This document shows positions 7,764 through 17,070 of a DNA stretch of 17,747 nt, piece by piece. A program made the translations under genes and the position numbers. The stretch is from Bacillota bacterium (GTDB lineage: Bacteria > Bacillota_C > Negativicutes > JAEYSJ01). The stretch spans positions 1 to 17,747 of the forward strand of contig JAEYSJ010000173.1 in the NCBI GenBank assembly GCA_023434855.1. The letters run 5' to 3'. Below the pieces are notes generated by a model. It saw only the letters and a program-made list of their open reading frames with translations, was not told the origin of the DNA and did not search any database. How positions within the stretch are numbered: the stretch's first letter is position 1; every line of letters begins with the position of its first letter.

Positions 7764-9791
7764 ATGTCCAAGCTGCGTAAGTTATGGCGGCTGTTGCCTG
7801 CCAATCATAATTTGCAGCAACAGTTAAGTGATAAATTGGCGATACCTGGTGTTATCGCTCAGGTGCTTATTAATCGTGGTGTGGCAGATGAGGATACTGC
7901 CAGAGAGTTTTTATATGGTGGAGCCGATAATCTTGGCAATCCATATTGTCTCAAAGATATGGAGAAGGCAGTTAAGCGAATTATACAAGCTATTCGAAAG
8001 AAGGAAAAAATCACGATTTATGGCGATTATGATGTTGACGGTATCACCGCCAGTGCCCTTATCTATAAAGTTCTTAAACAACTTGGAGCTGACGTTGAGT
8101 ATTATATTCCTGACCGTCAAAGTGAAGGCTATGGTTTAAATGATGCGGCCCTGGAGTCATTGTGGCAGAACGGAACCAAGCTATTACTTACCGTAGACTG
8201 TGGTATTAGCAGTATAACCGAAGTGGAAAGGGTACAAGGAAAGCTGGATGTCATTATTACCGATCATCATCAGCCTCCTGAAAGATTGCCATCGGCCTAC
8301 GCCATTATCAATCCCAAACAACAAGATTGCTCCTATCCTGATAAATATTTAGCGGGTGTAGGTGTTGCTTTCAAGTTATGTCAGGCCTTGTGGCAAAATT
8401 GCTATGGGCAGGATGCCAAATTTCTTGAATACCTCGATATTGTTGCAATCGGCACAGTAGCTGACATTGTACCACTAATCGGAGAAAATCGTATCTTAGT
8501 TAAATTGGGGCTGAACGAACTGGCGGCTACCGCGAATATTGGCTTAAGAGCACTGATGACGGAGTGCGGTCTAATCACCGGCAATGACAAGCCGATAAAG
8601 GTCGATACGGGTAAAATCGGATTTCTGCTTGCGCCGCGTTTGAATGCTGCCGGACGCATCAGTCAAGCTGTTGCCGGAGTCGAACTTCTAATTACTTCAG
8701 ACGAATCCAGAGCGCAGCAAATAGCTAAAGCCCTGGATGAGGAAAATTCTTACCGTCAGTCTGTTGAAAAAGAAATATTGACTTTGGCGGAAGAGTTTTT
8801 GCTGAATATTGACTTAGACAAGCAAAAAGTATTAGTATTATCGGGGGAAGACTGGCATTCCGGAGTTATTGGCATTGTAGCTTCCCGCCTGGTTGATAAA
8901 TATTACCGACCGGTAGTAATCATCAGTATTCATGACGGGGTAGGTAAGGGCTCATGCCGTAGTATTGCCGGATTTGACATATATAAAGCTTTAAGTCAAT
9001 GTTCCGACCTGTTAACTCAATTTGGCGGACATCATCAGGCTGCCGGACTGAGTATTTTGCCTGAGAATATTGAAAAATTACGGGATCGCTTGAATAGCAT
9101 AGCAAACAATAACTTGACCGACGAGGATTATATACCAAAACTAAATATTGACTCGCTAATACCTTTGGGAGAAATTAATGCGTCATTTCTGGAACAATTA
9201 GCCTGTCTTGCTCCTCACGGCATGGGCAATCCTAATCCATTGTTCGCATGTCGGGATTTAATAATAGATGACATGCGTTCGATTGGGCAGGAGGGGAAAC
9301 ATTTAAAACTCCGTGTACGCCGGGAAACTGCCAGCGGTGATGTGATTGCCTGGCAAATGGGAGGACTTGTGGAAAGCATCCAGCGCAATAACAGTGTGGA
9401 TATAGCTTTTTTTCCTGAATTTAACGAATGGCAGGGAAAACGCAACATCCAACTAAAAGCCCATGATGTTCGACAAACCTGTGATATTCTGGATAGAACA
9501 GCTGTAGGGCAGGTATATCTAATTCTCAAAGATATTACTAAGTCACAGGATGAAATTGCTTTGACCAATGCACAGATCGCCGTCAGGATTAAAGAACGGT
9601 TTCGTGTTTCCATCAACGAAAATAATATTGGTACTGCATTGAAAATTTTGCAAGAACTCAATTTACTGGTAGAGCAGTCTGAAAAAAGCCAGCGTACAAT
9701 ATATCTATTGCCCGCACCGCAAGAAAAACTTAATATCGAACAATCTTTTACCTTTCGCCAAGGGTTGCTGCAAAAAGGGTTTATAAATTAA
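7764..9791 (+). CDS. recJ: Single-stranded-DNA-specific 5'-3' exonuclease RecJ
   Basis: RecJ degrades 5'-ended single strands in recombination, mismatch and base-excision repair. The DHH/DHHA1 core is complete: YGDYDVDG (86-93) is motif I, DCG (145-147) follows, ITDHH (165-169) is the DHH motif, and GTVADIVPL supplies the next metal-site Asp. RLNAAGRI and the C-terminal DHHA1 motif GGHHQAAGLS are also present. An OB-type region and a helical C-terminal extension (after about residue 575) follow, as in other Bacillota RecJ proteins. At 675 residues it is shorter than the B. subtilis enzyme but within the family range. ATG 7764 is preceded by GGAGG (7755-7759). It appears to head a recJ-apt cluster, with apt only 18 bases downstream. 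Confidence 0.97.
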   Translation: MSKLRKLWRLLPANHNLQQQLSDKLAIPGVIAQVLINRGVADEDTAREFLYGGADNLGNPYCLKDMEKAVKRIIQAIRKKEKITIYGDYDVDGITASALIYKVLKQLGADVEYYIPDRQSEGYGLNDAALESLWQNGTKLLLTVDCGISSITEVERVQGKLDVIITDHHQPPERLPSAYAIINPKQQDCSYPDKYLAGVGVAFKLCQALWQNCYGQDAKFLEYLDIVAIGTVADIVPLIGENRILVKLGLNELAATANIGLRALMTECGLITGNDKPIKVDTGKIGFLLAPRLNAAGRISQAVAGVELLITSDESRAQQIAKALDEENSYRQSVEKEILTLAEEFLLNIDLDKQKVLVLSGEDWHSGVIGIVASRLVDKYYRPVVIISIHDGVGKGSCRSIAGFDIYKALSQCSDLLTQFGGHHQAAGLSILPENIEKLRDRLNSIANNNLTDEDYIPKLNIDSLIPLGEINASFLEQLACLAPHGMGNPNPLFACRDLIIDDMRSIGQEGKHLKLRVRRETASGDVIAWQMGGLVESIQRNNSVDIAFFPEFNEWQGKRNIQLKAHDVRQTCDILDRTAVGQVYLILKDITKSQDEIALTNAQIAVRIKERFRVSINENNIGTALKILQELNLLVEQSEKSQRTIYLLPAPQEKLNIEQSFTFRQGLLQKGFIN

Positions 9792-9809
9792 ACTGGAGGC
9801 TGGTCCATA

Positions 9810-10322
9810 ATGGATTTTAAAGAAAAAATCAGAGTCATTCCTAATTTTCCCGAGCAGGGGATACGGTTTAAAGATATAACAACCTTATTAAAAGACGGGC
9901 CTGCTTTTCGCCAGGCTATTAACCAGTTGGCCCAAGGGTTTGCAGATAATGAGATTGACTTGATAGTCGGACCGGAAGCCCGGGGTTTTGTTGTAGGGGC
10001 ACCCTTGGCTTATGCCTTAGGGGCCGGTTTTATACCGGTGCGCAAGCCCGGCAAATTACCGGCTGAGACCATACGTTGTCAATATTCGCTGGAATATGGC
10101 AAAGATGCTTTGGAAATACATAAAGACGCTATCCTTCCCGGACAAAAAGTATTGATTGTTGACGATTTACTGGCAACCGGGGGAACCACCAAAGCAACTA
10201 TCAGTATGGTGGAAAAACTGGGAGGCGTCATTAAAGGACTTGTCTTCCTGATTGAATTGACGTATCTGGATGGCCGGAAATTATTATCCGGTTACGATAT
10301 CACATCATTAATCAAGTATTAA
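9810..10322 (+). CDS. apt: Adenine phosphoribosyltransferase
   Basis: APRT converts adenine and PRPP to AMP and pyrophosphate in purine salvage. The protein has 170 residues, the usual length. [18 protein letters not shown] at the N-terminus is the family-specific opening. GPEARGF (54-60) contacts the base/PRPP, and [14 protein letters not shown] (114-127) is the PRPP-binding loop with the two acidic residues. ATG 9810 follows GGAGG at 9795-9799. The recJ-apt-rel order is conserved in many Bacillota and links adenine salvage with purine-nucleotide signalling. Confidence 0.97.
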   Translation: MDFKEKIRVIPNFPEQGIRFKDITTLLKDGPAFRQAINQLAQGFADNEIDLIVGPEARGFVVGAPLAYALGAGFIPVRKPGKLPAETIRCQYSLEYGKDALEIHKDAILPGQKVLIVDDLLATGGTTKATISMVEKLGGVIKGLVFLIELTYLDGRKLLSGYDITSLIKY

Positions 10323-10376
10323 CAGTTCCTACCTTAAAGGAAAAAAACGTAATCGTATCAGTAGTGGGGTGTATTC

Positions 10377-12605
10377 ATGGCAAGTGAACCAAAAGTGAAT
10401 ATTGAACAAATTATTACCCAAATTCGGTCTTATCAACCTGATGCCCCACTTACCCTTGTAACACAAGCTTACGAAATTGCTCGTAACGCCCACCAAGGCC
10501 AATTAAGAGTATCTGGCGAAGACTATATTCAGCATCCCCTTGGTGTAGCTAAAATTCTGGCCGATTTCCAGATTGACGCCAAAACTATTAGTGCGGCCAT
10601 TTTGCATGATGTAGTCGAAGATACTGCAATTACTATTGAAGAAATGGAAAAGCAATTTGGTAAGGAAATTGCTATGATGGTTGATGGTGTTACCAAATTA
10701 AGCCGAATCGAATATAAGTCTAAAGAAGAACAACAACTGGAAAATTACCGTAAAATGTTTTTGGCGATGGCTAAAGATATCCGGGTGGTACTGATAAAAC
10801 TTGCAGACCGCCTGCATAATATGCGTACTCTCAAATATATGCCTGAGGCCAAACAGCAAAGAATTGCCCAGGAAACACTGGAAATCTTTGCTCCACTGGC
10901 ACACCGTCTGGGTATGTCCAGTATAAAATGGGAACTGGAAGACCAATCTTTTCGCTATCTGGAACCGGAAAAATATTACGAGTTGGTAGAAAAAGTAAAA
11001 CAGAAGCGGAGAGAACGGGAACGGATTATAAATGAAGCAATCCGAATTTTAGTTGAACGCCTGAAAGCTGTGGATATCAGGGCGGAAATTCAGGGACGCC
11101 CTAAGCATTTTTACAGCATTTACAAAAAAATGCGCAAAGGCAATAAAGATCTTAGCGAAATATATGATTTATCGGCCATCAGGATAATTGTCGATACTGT
11201 TAAAGACTGTTACGGCGCTTTGGGAGTAGTGCATACGTTGTGGAAACCTGTGCCTATGCGATTTAAAGATTATATTGCCATGCCTAAGTCCAACGGCTAC
11301 CAGTCACTGCATACCACTGTTATTGGTACGGAAGGTCAGCCGCTGGAGATACAAATTAGAACAGAAGAAATGCACCGTATTTCCGAGTATGGTATTGCGG
11401 CACATTGGCGCTATAAAGAAGGCGGTAAGGGATCCGAGAAGGGGACAGACAAAGATTTCGATCAAAAATTGTCCTGGCTCAGACAACTCCTGGAGTGGCA
11501 GCAAGACTTGCGTGATCCGCGGGAGTTTATTGAAACAGTAAAATTAGATGTGTTTGCTGACGAAGTATTTGTATTTACTCCCAAGGGTGATGTTATTGAT
11601 TTGCCGGCCGGTTCGGTTCCGATAGATTTTGCCTACCGCATTCATACCGCTGTGGGTCACCGTTGTGTGGGAGCACGGGTTAATGGCAAAATTGTTCCTT
11701 TGGAATACAAATTAACTAATGGTGATATAGTTGAAATAATTACCACCAAGCAAGGCAATGGTCCCAGCAGGGATTGGCTCAATATTGTCGGTTCTTCGGA
11801 CACAAGGAATAAGATCCGGCAGTGGTTCAAAAAAGAAAAACGCGAGGAAAATATCGCTAAAGGCAAGGAGCTTATTGAGCGCGAATGTAAAAAGCTGGGT
11901 TATGACTGGCGGGAATTGACTAAAGGTAACAGGGTGGCGGAGATAGCCAAAAAGTTCAATATTGCCAATGAAGACGATTTGTTTGCTGCTTTGGGCTATG
12001 GTGGAGTAACATTACATGGCATCATGACCAAACTAATTGAAATCCATAAAAGAGAAGTACGGGCAGCAACACCGACTGATTTATCCCACCTGTTGGCTGA
12101 ACTAAAGCCTAAACATACCAAAAGCAGGTCCAGCCATGGCATTTTGGTTGAAGGCGAATCCGGTTTGATGGTAAGATTGGCGAGATGCTGTAATCCTGTA
12201 CCCGGAGATGCTATTGTAGGGTATATTACTAGGGGCAGAGGTGTATCAGTCCATCGCGCGGATTGTACAAATGTGTTGAATCACCCTGAGGAATACGAGA
12301 GAATGATTGAAGTTGGCTGGGATATTAATACCGATAATGTATACAAGGTAACTGTAGAAGTAACATGCGCCGACCGTCCCGGAATGTTGTCAGAGATTAT
12401 GATGGTCGCTTCTGAAAGTAAAACAAATATTAGTTCGGTAAACGCAAGGACGCATAAGAATAAAACGGCGACAATTACCTTAAGTTTGGATATTAGCGGC
12501 CTAACCCAGCTAGAACATATTATGACCAAAATACGCAGACTTAAGGATGTGTATAGTGTACATCGCGCCGCGCCTAATTCGGGAGGTTCTGGAGGACAAA
12601 CATGA
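10377..12605 (+). CDS. relA: Bifunctional (p)ppGpp synthetase/hydrolase Rel
   Basis: This is a long RSH protein (742 residues) that makes and degrades the stringent-response alarmones. The hydrolase HD domain is intact: R44, H53, H77-D78 in ILHDVVEDT and D144 in LADRLHN are all present, unlike the inactive HD of E. coli RelA. The synthetase domain (about 230-350) has YSIYKKM, DLSAIRI and RFKD (295-298) in [19 protein letters not shown]; the RxKD form is typical of bifunctional Rel rather than monofunctional RelA. A TGS domain (about 393-455), a zinc-finger-like [12 protein letters not shown] segment and a C-terminal ACT domain (about 665-735) complete the regulatory half. ATG 10377 has only a modest GTGGGGTG site upstream. 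Its stop overlaps the dtd start in an ATGA. Confidence 0.97.
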   Translation: MASEPKVNIEQIITQIRSYQPDAPLTLVTQAYEIARNAHQGQLRVSGEDYIQHPLGVAKILADFQIDAKTISAAILHDVVEDTAITIEEMEKQFGKEIAMMVDGVTKLSRIEYKSKEEQQLENYRKMFLAMAKDIRVVLIKLADRLHNMRTLKYMPEAKQQRIAQETLEIFAPLAHRLGMSSIKWELEDQSFRYLEPEKYYELVEKVKQKRRERERIINEAIRILVERLKAVDIRAEIQGRPKHFYSIYKKMRKGNKDLSEIYDLSAIRIIVDTVKDCYGALGVVHTLWKPVPMRFKDYIAMPKSNGYQSLHTTVIGTEGQPLEIQIRTEEMHRISEYGIAAHWRYKEGGKGSEKGTDKDFDQKLSWLRQLLEWQQDLRDPREFIETVKLDVFADEVFVFTPKGDVIDLPAGSVPIDFAYRIHTAVGHRCVGARVNGKIVPLEYKLTNGDIVEIITTKQGNGPSRDWLNIVGSSDTRNKIRQWFKKEKREENIAKGKELIERECKKLGYDWRELTKGNRVAEIAKKFNIANEDDLFAALGYGGVTLHGIMTKLIEIHKREVRAATPTDLSHLLAELKPKHTKSRSSHGILVEGESGLMVRLARCCNPVPGDAIVGYITRGRGVSVHRADCTNVLNHPEEYERMIEVGWDINTDNVYKVTVEVTCADRPGMLSEIMMVASESKTNISSVNARTHKNKTATITLSLDISGLTQLEHIMTKIRRLKDVYSVHRAAPNSGGSGGQT

Positions 12606-13051
12606 GGGCAGTTGTGCAACGTACCGCTAAATCAAGCGTAACAGTAGAAGGCCAGACAATTGCGGCTATTGGCTGTGGGCTTACGGTGCTGTTAGGCGTC
12701 GGACCCGACGATACCGATCAGGATGCCAGGTATTTAGCGGAAAAGATTGTTAATTTACGCATTTTTTCGGATAATGCGGGCAAAATGAATTTGTCATTAC
12801 TGGATATTAAAGGTGAATTACTAGTAATTTCCCAGTTCACCCTATATGGGGATTGCCGTAAGGGACGCCGTCCAAGCTTTGATGCTGCTGCCCATCCCCA
12901 AAAAGCGTGTGAATTGTATGAGGTTTTTGTCAGCTTGTGCCGTGAACTTGGAGTTAGCGTATCCTGCGGCCAATTTCAGACCGAAATGGTCGTTGAATTG
13001 GTTAATCACGGTCCGGTGACTTTACTGCTTGACAGCAAACGAATATTTTAG
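12602..13051 (+). CDS. dtd: D-aminoacyl-tRNA deacylase
   Basis: DTD hydrolyses D-amino acids (and glycine mischarged on tRNA-Ala) from tRNA, protecting translation fidelity. The 149-residue protein contains both family signatures: SQFTLYGD (77-84) and NHGPVT (135-140), the latter holding the cross-subunit Gly-Pro element of the homodimer active site. It starts MRAVVQR, the standard opening. ATG 12602 overlaps the rel stop by four bases, with GGAGG (12591-12595) seven bases upstream, so the two are translationally coupled. No terminator follows it directly; the next sequence is the structured dtd-MBL gap. Confidence 0.97.
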   Translation: MRAVVQRTAKSSVTVEGQTIAAIGCGLTVLLGVGPDDTDQDARYLAEKIVNLRIFSDNAGKMNLSLLDIKGELLVISQFTLYGDCRKGRRPSFDAAAHPQKACELYEVFVSLCRELGVSVSCGQFQTEMVVELVNHGPVTLLLDSKRIF

Positions 13052-13070
13052 CTTTTCGCGCTTTTGGGGG

Positions 13071-13300
13071 GAACTGCTTATAAACCGCCATCTGTTTCGC
13101 CGTACAAACTATTGCCGCAATACATGGTAATCAGAACGTGCGACTGCGGTCCTCACTCCAACCGTTCTGGATAGATAATTGGACAGTACAGAACGTCGTC
13201 GCGCCCGGTCTCATTAACATCTATCTTGTGGTATATAAATCGTCGACCGCAGTAAGTTATACCTATGAGACGGACGCATCTGACGATTTCTAAGCAGTTC
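13071..13300 (+). ncRNA. Candidate structured RNA in the dtd-MBL gap; strand inferred
   Basis: The 302-base gap (13052-13353) has no convincing gene. GAACTGCTTA (13071-13080) and TAAGCAGTTC (13291-13300) are perfect 10-base complements. Pairing continues imperfectly inward to about 13103/13270. Nested inside are TATTG/CAATA (13110-13122, 3-base loop), ACTGCGGTC (13143-13151) with GACCGCAGT (13245-13253), and CGTTCTG (13163-13169) with CAGAACG (13189-13195). CAGAACG also occurs at 13132-13138. Alternatively AAATCGTC (13237-13244) pairs with GACGATTT (13282-13289). G+C is 107/230 by my count, high for an intergenic region here. A long closing stem, internal bubble and apical stem could suit a 6S-like RNA, a leader RNA or a decayed palindromic element. 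I recognise no Rfam family and see no clear promoter. The + strand is inferred from the terminator at 13310-13339. Confidence 0.35.
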
Positions 13301-13309
13301 GTGCCATTT

Positions 13310-13339
13310 GGTGATTTTAGTAAGTTACCGTTATTTTTT
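13310..13339 (+). terminator. Terminator-like hairpin directly before the MBL ribosome binding site
   Basis: GGTGATTT (13310-13317) pairs with AAGTTACC (13322-13329) through eight continuous pairs, two of them G-U, around a 4-base loop. A T-rich run (13331-13339) follows. The run ends where the AAGGAG (13340-13345) of the next gene begins. It could end the dtd transcript or a small RNA, or act as an attenuator in the leader of the next gene. Stem stability is moderate. Confidence 0.5.
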
Positions 13340-13353
13340 AAGGAGTGGGTTGA

Positions 13354-13974
13354 ATGAAGACAATAAAAATGGAAGTAGGGAATTTGGGGACTAATTGTTA
13401 TATTGTCTACTGTGAAAAAACTTTACAGGCGGCAGTTATCGATCCTGGGGGGAATGCTGCTGAAATAATTGCTTTGATAAACCGGGATAAGCTGAAGGTA
13501 GTTTATATTATTAATACCCACGGTCATGCCGATCATATTTTGGCCAATACCGCTGTGCGGCAGGCTACAGGGGCGCCTCTTTATATTCATGAAGCAGATG
13601 CAGCTATGTTAACAAATGCGCAACTAAATCTTTCGCCATTTATTGGTGGCGCTATGACTTGTGATCCTGCCGACCACTTATTAAAAGATGGCGATATAAT
13701 TAAGGTAGGTGAAATTAAGTTTACCGTGCTGCACACGCCAGGTCACACCCCTGGCGGAATATGCTTACAAACTGAGGATGTCGTATTCTGCGGTGATACT
13801 TTATTCGCCGAATCTATTGGCAGGACAGATTTCCCCGCCGGCTCGCACAGCCAGTTAATTAAAAGTATTAAAGATAAGTTATTGAAGCTCAATAATGATG
13901 TTAAAGTTTTGCCCGGTCATGGACCGGATACTACTATCGGTTGGGAGCGTGAAAATAATCCCTTTATTCAATAG
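13354..13974 (+). CDS. MBL-fold metallo-hydrolase (glyoxalase II-like)
   Basis: The 206-residue protein is a metallo-beta-lactamase-fold hydrolase. All metal ligands are visible: H56, H58, D60 and H61 in THGHADH, H131 in HTPGHTPGG, D148 in CGDTLF, and H189 in VLPGHGPDT. It lacks the C-terminal helical domain that binds glutathione in true glyoxalase II. It therefore matches the short YqgX-type MBL proteins, which probably act on small thioesters of unknown identity. ATG 13354 follows AAGGAG (13340-13345). Its neighbour in many Bacillota genomes is dtd/rel, so the position is conserved, but here a 302-base structured gap intervenes. Cytosolic, no signal peptide. Confidence 0.9.
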   Translation: MKTIKMEVGNLGTNCYIVYCEKTLQAAVIDPGGNAAEIIALINRDKLKVVYIINTHGHADHILANTAVRQATGAPLYIHEADAAMLTNAQLNLSPFIGGAMTCDPADHLLKDGDIIKVGEIKFTVLHTPGHTPGGICLQTEDVVFCGDTLFAESIGRTDFPAGSHSQLIKSIKDKLLKLNNDVKVLPGHGPDTTIGWERENNPFIQ

Positions 13975-14000
13975 TACAATAAACAACAGGAGGAGATGGG

Positions 14001-15035
14001 ATGCTGGCTAGGTCACAGCGAAACTGGTTGAAAATAATTGCATTGCTTGCTATATTATATTTTATAAGCCTGGTAACACCCATCTACCTTCCGATAACCC
14101 TGGCAATAATCGCATCTTTCATATTAAATCCTATAGTGAACTTTTTCTCCAGCATACCGCTTTGGCCGTTTAAGACTCTTTTGCCCCGCGGTTTGGCTGT
14201 ATTGCTGTCTTTTATATGTGCAGGACTTTTGTTGTCAATTATGGGCGCTTTTGTGTTTTTACCATTTATTCGTGAATTTGATAAATTTATTAATAATTTG
14301 CCTGAATTAGTATTCAGGATAAAATATATTGCAATGGCAATTCAGGAGCGAGCCAATACGGTAGAAATGCCTGGTAATATACAAAATATTGCTGAACAGG
14401 CACTGTCAAGTGCCGCATCTTTTTCGGTAGATTTAGCTCGCCGGATTATTAATGCCGGATTTGGTTTTGCCTCCAAAGTTGTCGAATTAATCGTAGTGCC
14501 TGTCTTAACTTATTATTTTTTAAAAGACTGGCAGAGTCTGCGAGATGATATAATTGCCGTTTTTCCGGTTAAATCACAGATGAAAGTACGTACAATTATT
14601 CATGAAATGGCAATAGTGATTAGCAATTATATTCGCGGACAGGTTTTAGTAAGTATTGTCATAGGTTTGATGGTGTTCGCCGGGATGTATCTATTGGGTG
14701 TTGATTATCCCCTGGTGCTGGGTTTATTGGCTGCGATTACTGAAACTATTCCGATTATTGGTCCGATTATAGGATCGGTTCCGGCAATTCTGCTGGCATA
14801 CTTAGTTGAACCGTCATTGGCTATTAAAGTAACAGTGTTTTATCTTATTGTTCACCAAATTGAAAATCACATTGTAGTACCAAATATAATGGGACATAAT
14901 ATTGACCTGCATCCTGTTGTAATAATTATCAGTTTGCTGGTCGGCGGACAGTTGTTGGGTGTATTGGGTATGATGTTGGCTGTGCCGATGGCAGCGTTAT
15001 TAAAGGTACTTGCCAGAAATTTATTGCGCGATTAG
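14001..15035 (+). CDS. AI-2E family transporter (PF01594-like permease)
   Basis: This is a 344-residue membrane protein. N-terminal paired spans (about 11-30 and 33-50) and a third around 65-90 are followed by an amphipathic soluble region (about 95-160). The conserved C-terminal block contains YIRGQVLVSIVIG, GLLAAITETIPIIGPIIGSVP and VVPNIMGHNIDLHPVVIIISLLVGG in outline. That order is diagnostic of the AI-2E (YdiK/PerM/YtvI-like) permease family. Members have been linked to autoinducer-2 export or Na+/H+ antiport; the family label alone does not establish either here. AGGAGGAG precedes ATG 14001, and it follows the MBL gene by 26 bases, probably in the same transcript. Confidence 0.9.
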   Translation: MLARSQRNWLKIIALLAILYFISLVTPIYLPITLAIIASFILNPIVNFFSSIPLWPFKTLLPRGLAVLLSFICAGLLLSIMGAFVFLPFIREFDKFINNLPELVFRIKYIAMAIQERANTVEMPGNIQNIAEQALSSAASFSVDLARRIINAGFGFASKVVELIVVPVLTYYFLKDWQSLRDDIIAVFPVKSQMKVRTIIHEMAIVISNYIRGQVLVSIVIGLMVFAGMYLLGVDYPLVLGLLAAITETIPIIGPIIGSVPAILLAYLVEPSLAIKVTVFYLIVHQIENHIVVPNIMGHNIDLHPVVIIISLLVGGQLLGVLGMMLAVPMAALLKVLARNLLRD

Positions 15036-15072
15036 ATCAGGGTCTGGATTTTGTAAGGATAGGTGATGAATA

Positions 15073-15522
15073 ATGACCATTAATTTGACTGACTTACAGG
15101 AAAAATTTCGTGAACACCAGTATAAACTGACATCACAACGAAAAATTGTTTTACAGGTTTTTCTTGACCATCAAGATGAACATTTAAGTGCTGAAGATGT
15201 GCATAGCATGTTGCGGCAGCAGTCGGCTGAAATTGGGTTAGCCACGGTGTATCGGACGTTGGAGTTATTAAGTGAGCTAGGGGTTCTGCAAAAAATGGAT
15301 TTCGGCGATGGAAGAAGTCGTTATGAAATTAATGAAACAAATACGCCCCACCACCATCATCATCTTATATGCGTAGCTTGCGGAAAAGTGAAGGAATTTG
15401 AAGGCGACCTGCTCGAAACACTTGAAACGGTTATTGCCCGCAAGAGTAACTTCATAATTGTTGATCATCAAGTAAAGTTCTATGGGTACTGCCAGGAGTG
15501 TCAGGATCAACGTGAAGATTAA
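15073..15522 (+). CDS. Fur-family metal/peroxide-responsive regulator
   Basis: This 149-residue regulator has the full Fur architecture. The N-terminal winged helix includes the recognition segment GLATVYRTLELL (55-66) and the wing residues DFGDGRSRYE. The dimerisation/metal domain follows, with HHHHH (93-97), C100-x-x-C103 and C140-x-x-C143; the two CxxC pairs are the structural zinc site. Whether it is Fur, PerR or Zur cannot be settled from the motifs alone. D78 lies close to the position used by PerR-type sensors, but I cannot align it reliably by eye. ATG 15073 follows AAGGATAGG. Its end overlaps the start of hemZ, tying regulator and haem enzyme translationally. Confidence 0.92.
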   Translation: MTINLTDLQEKFREHQYKLTSQRKIVLQVFLDHQDEHLSAEDVHSMLRQQSAEIGLATVYRTLELLSELGVLQKMDFGDGRSRYEINETNTPHHHHHLICVACGKVKEFEGDLLETLETVIARKSNFIIVDHQVKFYGYCQECQDQRED

Positions 15523-17065
15523 ATGTTATATATTAGAATGTGATGACCATAGCTTAACTAACGCGGTTAGTGAGGCTATGGCTTTATTTCAATTAACAGC
15601 AAGTGTTTGTAGCGATAGTTGTAAAGAGGCTGACATACAATTACCGCCAGACAGTGTATTAGTGCGTAATGACTTCAAGACAGATTCAAATGCCGCGAGT
15701 GTAGAGGTAATTACAGAGATATTATTCTGGCGTAGTATTGATACGTTAGACCGTATACAAAAACACCGTAAAGCTTATTTGGCAGGTGAAAATCCTGAAA
15801 AACTCGGAGGAAGACTTGTCAGGCTAAACATACTGGCAATTATGAGCGAAATAACCGGGTATAACCCTGGCCCATGGGGAATTCTACGGGGAGTAAGACC
15901 GACAAAGATTGTTCATCGCCTGCTTGATAAGGGCTTAGATCAATCAACGGCAATTAGCCGGATGGTAACGGATTACGGAGTTGATAAAGCTAAAGCAGGA
16001 CTTATAACTGAAATTGCCATACGACAGCGATCTTTCTTATCACTGCTTAGTAGTAACATTACTTCCAGAACAGTCAGTATATACATAGGCATACCGTATT
16101 GCCCTTCGCGTTGTTCATATTGTTCATTCCCTGCTTATGTTTTACCGGCAACTGATGAAATCAATGCTTTTATGACGGCACTTAAGCAAGATATTGCAGC
16201 TGCAGCAGAATTAGTTGCCCAATATAATTTAACTGTGCAAAATATCTACGTTGGCGGCGGTACGCCTACCAGTTTGCCTGGTGATGAGTTTTCCTTACTT
16301 CTTGGGCTAATCAGGCAGACCTTTATCAGTTACGCAACCGGAGAATTTACCGTGGAAGCGGGACGACCTGACAGTATTGATGACAATAAAATTGCCGCAA
16401 TGCGCTATTTTGGGGTAACCCGTGTTAGTTTAAATCCCCAAACGATGCAACAAAAAACTTTAAAACTTATTGGACGAATGCATACGGTACAGGATATAAT
16501 AGATATGTTCCAAAAACTGCGTAATGCGGCGATACCTGTCATAAATATGGACATTATTGTTGGCCTGCCAAATGAAGATGAGCAGGACATAACAAATACA
16601 ATGGAACATATCTGCCTATTGAAGCCTGATAACCTTACTATACATACATTGGCATTAAAAAAAGGCTCACTGTTAAAAGCAGCGGCTTTGGAAACACAGC
16701 GGTATATGCTGCCTAATGAAATGAGCATTGGCAGAATGCTGCAGAGTGCCAGCAGTTATGCCTGTAAAATGCAAATGAACCCATATTATTTATACCGCCA
16801 GAAATATATGGCTGGCAACCTGGAAAATGTTGGATATGCCAGACCGGGTACAGAGTGTTTATACAATATCCAGATTATGGAGGAACGGCAGACTATTATC
16901 GGTATCGGGCCGGCTGCCGGAACAAAGGCGGTTGATATAAATACCTGGCGTTTGCAAAGCTGTTATAATGCCAAAGATGTTTATACATATATAAAGAATT
17001 TACATATCTATATTGAAGAGCGCCAGAATCTGTTGACAAAATTGTTTGCAACTAAGGGGGAGTAA
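15512..17065 (+). CDS. hemZ: HemZ-type coproporphyrinogen dehydrogenase, radical SAM
   Basis: HemZ is an oxygen-independent coproporphyrinogen oxidase-like radical SAM protein; B. subtilis HemZ is the type member, and its exact reaction is less certain than that of HemN. The protein has an N-terminal HemZ-specific domain (about 1-185) and a radical SAM core with CxxxCxxC at C197, C201 and C204 ([10 protein letters not shown]) for the 4Fe-4S cluster. The SAM motif GGGTPTSL is at about 248-255. A C-terminal HemN-like region follows. The frame is open from ATG 15482, but GTG 15512 gives MKIKCYIL, which matches the usual HemZ opening, with AGGA (15501-15504) upstream. The resulting 517 residues overlap the fur gene by 11 bases. 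hisS begins 5 bases after its stop. The dtd/hemZ/hisS neighbourhood is typical of Bacillota. Confidence 0.93.
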   Translation: MKIKCYILECDDHSLTNAVSEAMALFQLTASVCSDSCKEADIQLPPDSVLVRNDFKTDSNAASVEVITEILFWRSIDTLDRIQKHRKAYLAGENPEKLGGRLVRLNILAIMSEITGYNPGPWGILRGVRPTKIVHRLLDKGLDQSTAISRMVTDYGVDKAKAGLITEIAIRQRSFLSLLSSNITSRTVSIYIGIPYCPSRCSYCSFPAYVLPATDEINAFMTALKQDIAAAAELVAQYNLTVQNIYVGGGTPTSLPGDEFSLLLGLIRQTFISYATGEFTVEAGRPDSIDDNKIAAMRYFGVTRVSLNPQTMQQKTLKLIGRMHTVQDIIDMFQKLRNAAIPVINMDIIVGLPNEDEQDITNTMEHICLLKPDNLTIHTLALKKGSLLKAAALETQRYMLPNEMSIGRMLQSASSYACKMQMNPYYLYRQKYMAGNLENVGYARPGTECLYNIQIMEERQTIIGIGPAAGTKAVDINTWRLQSCYNAKDVYTYIKNLHIYIEERQNLLTKLFATKGE

Positions 17066-17070
17066 AAATA

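Noticed and set aside
9215..9661. 148-codon open frame on the minus strand
   Set aside because: It is an antisense shadow of the recJ C-terminal half, which is a clear, conserved coding region.
13029..13034. TTGACA inside the 3' end of dtd as a -35 box for the gap RNA
   Set aside because: The sequence at the correct distance (around 13051-13057) is CTTTTC-like and not a -10. TATTTT at 13044 is only 9 bases away, too close. The bases are also explained by dtd codons.
13138..13150. GTGCGACT resembling the 5' end of a group II intron
   Set aside because: No domain V-like hairpin, no intron-encoded reverse transcriptase, and the remaining 200 bases are far too short for even a degraded intron with recognisable domains.
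13071..13300. Retron msr-msd or transposon (MITE) reading of the inverted repeat
   Set aside because: No reverse transcriptase lies nearby and no target-site duplication is visible on either side (CTTTTGGGGG on the left, GTGCCATTTG on the right). A decayed MITE cannot be fully excluded, so it is kept only as an alternative.
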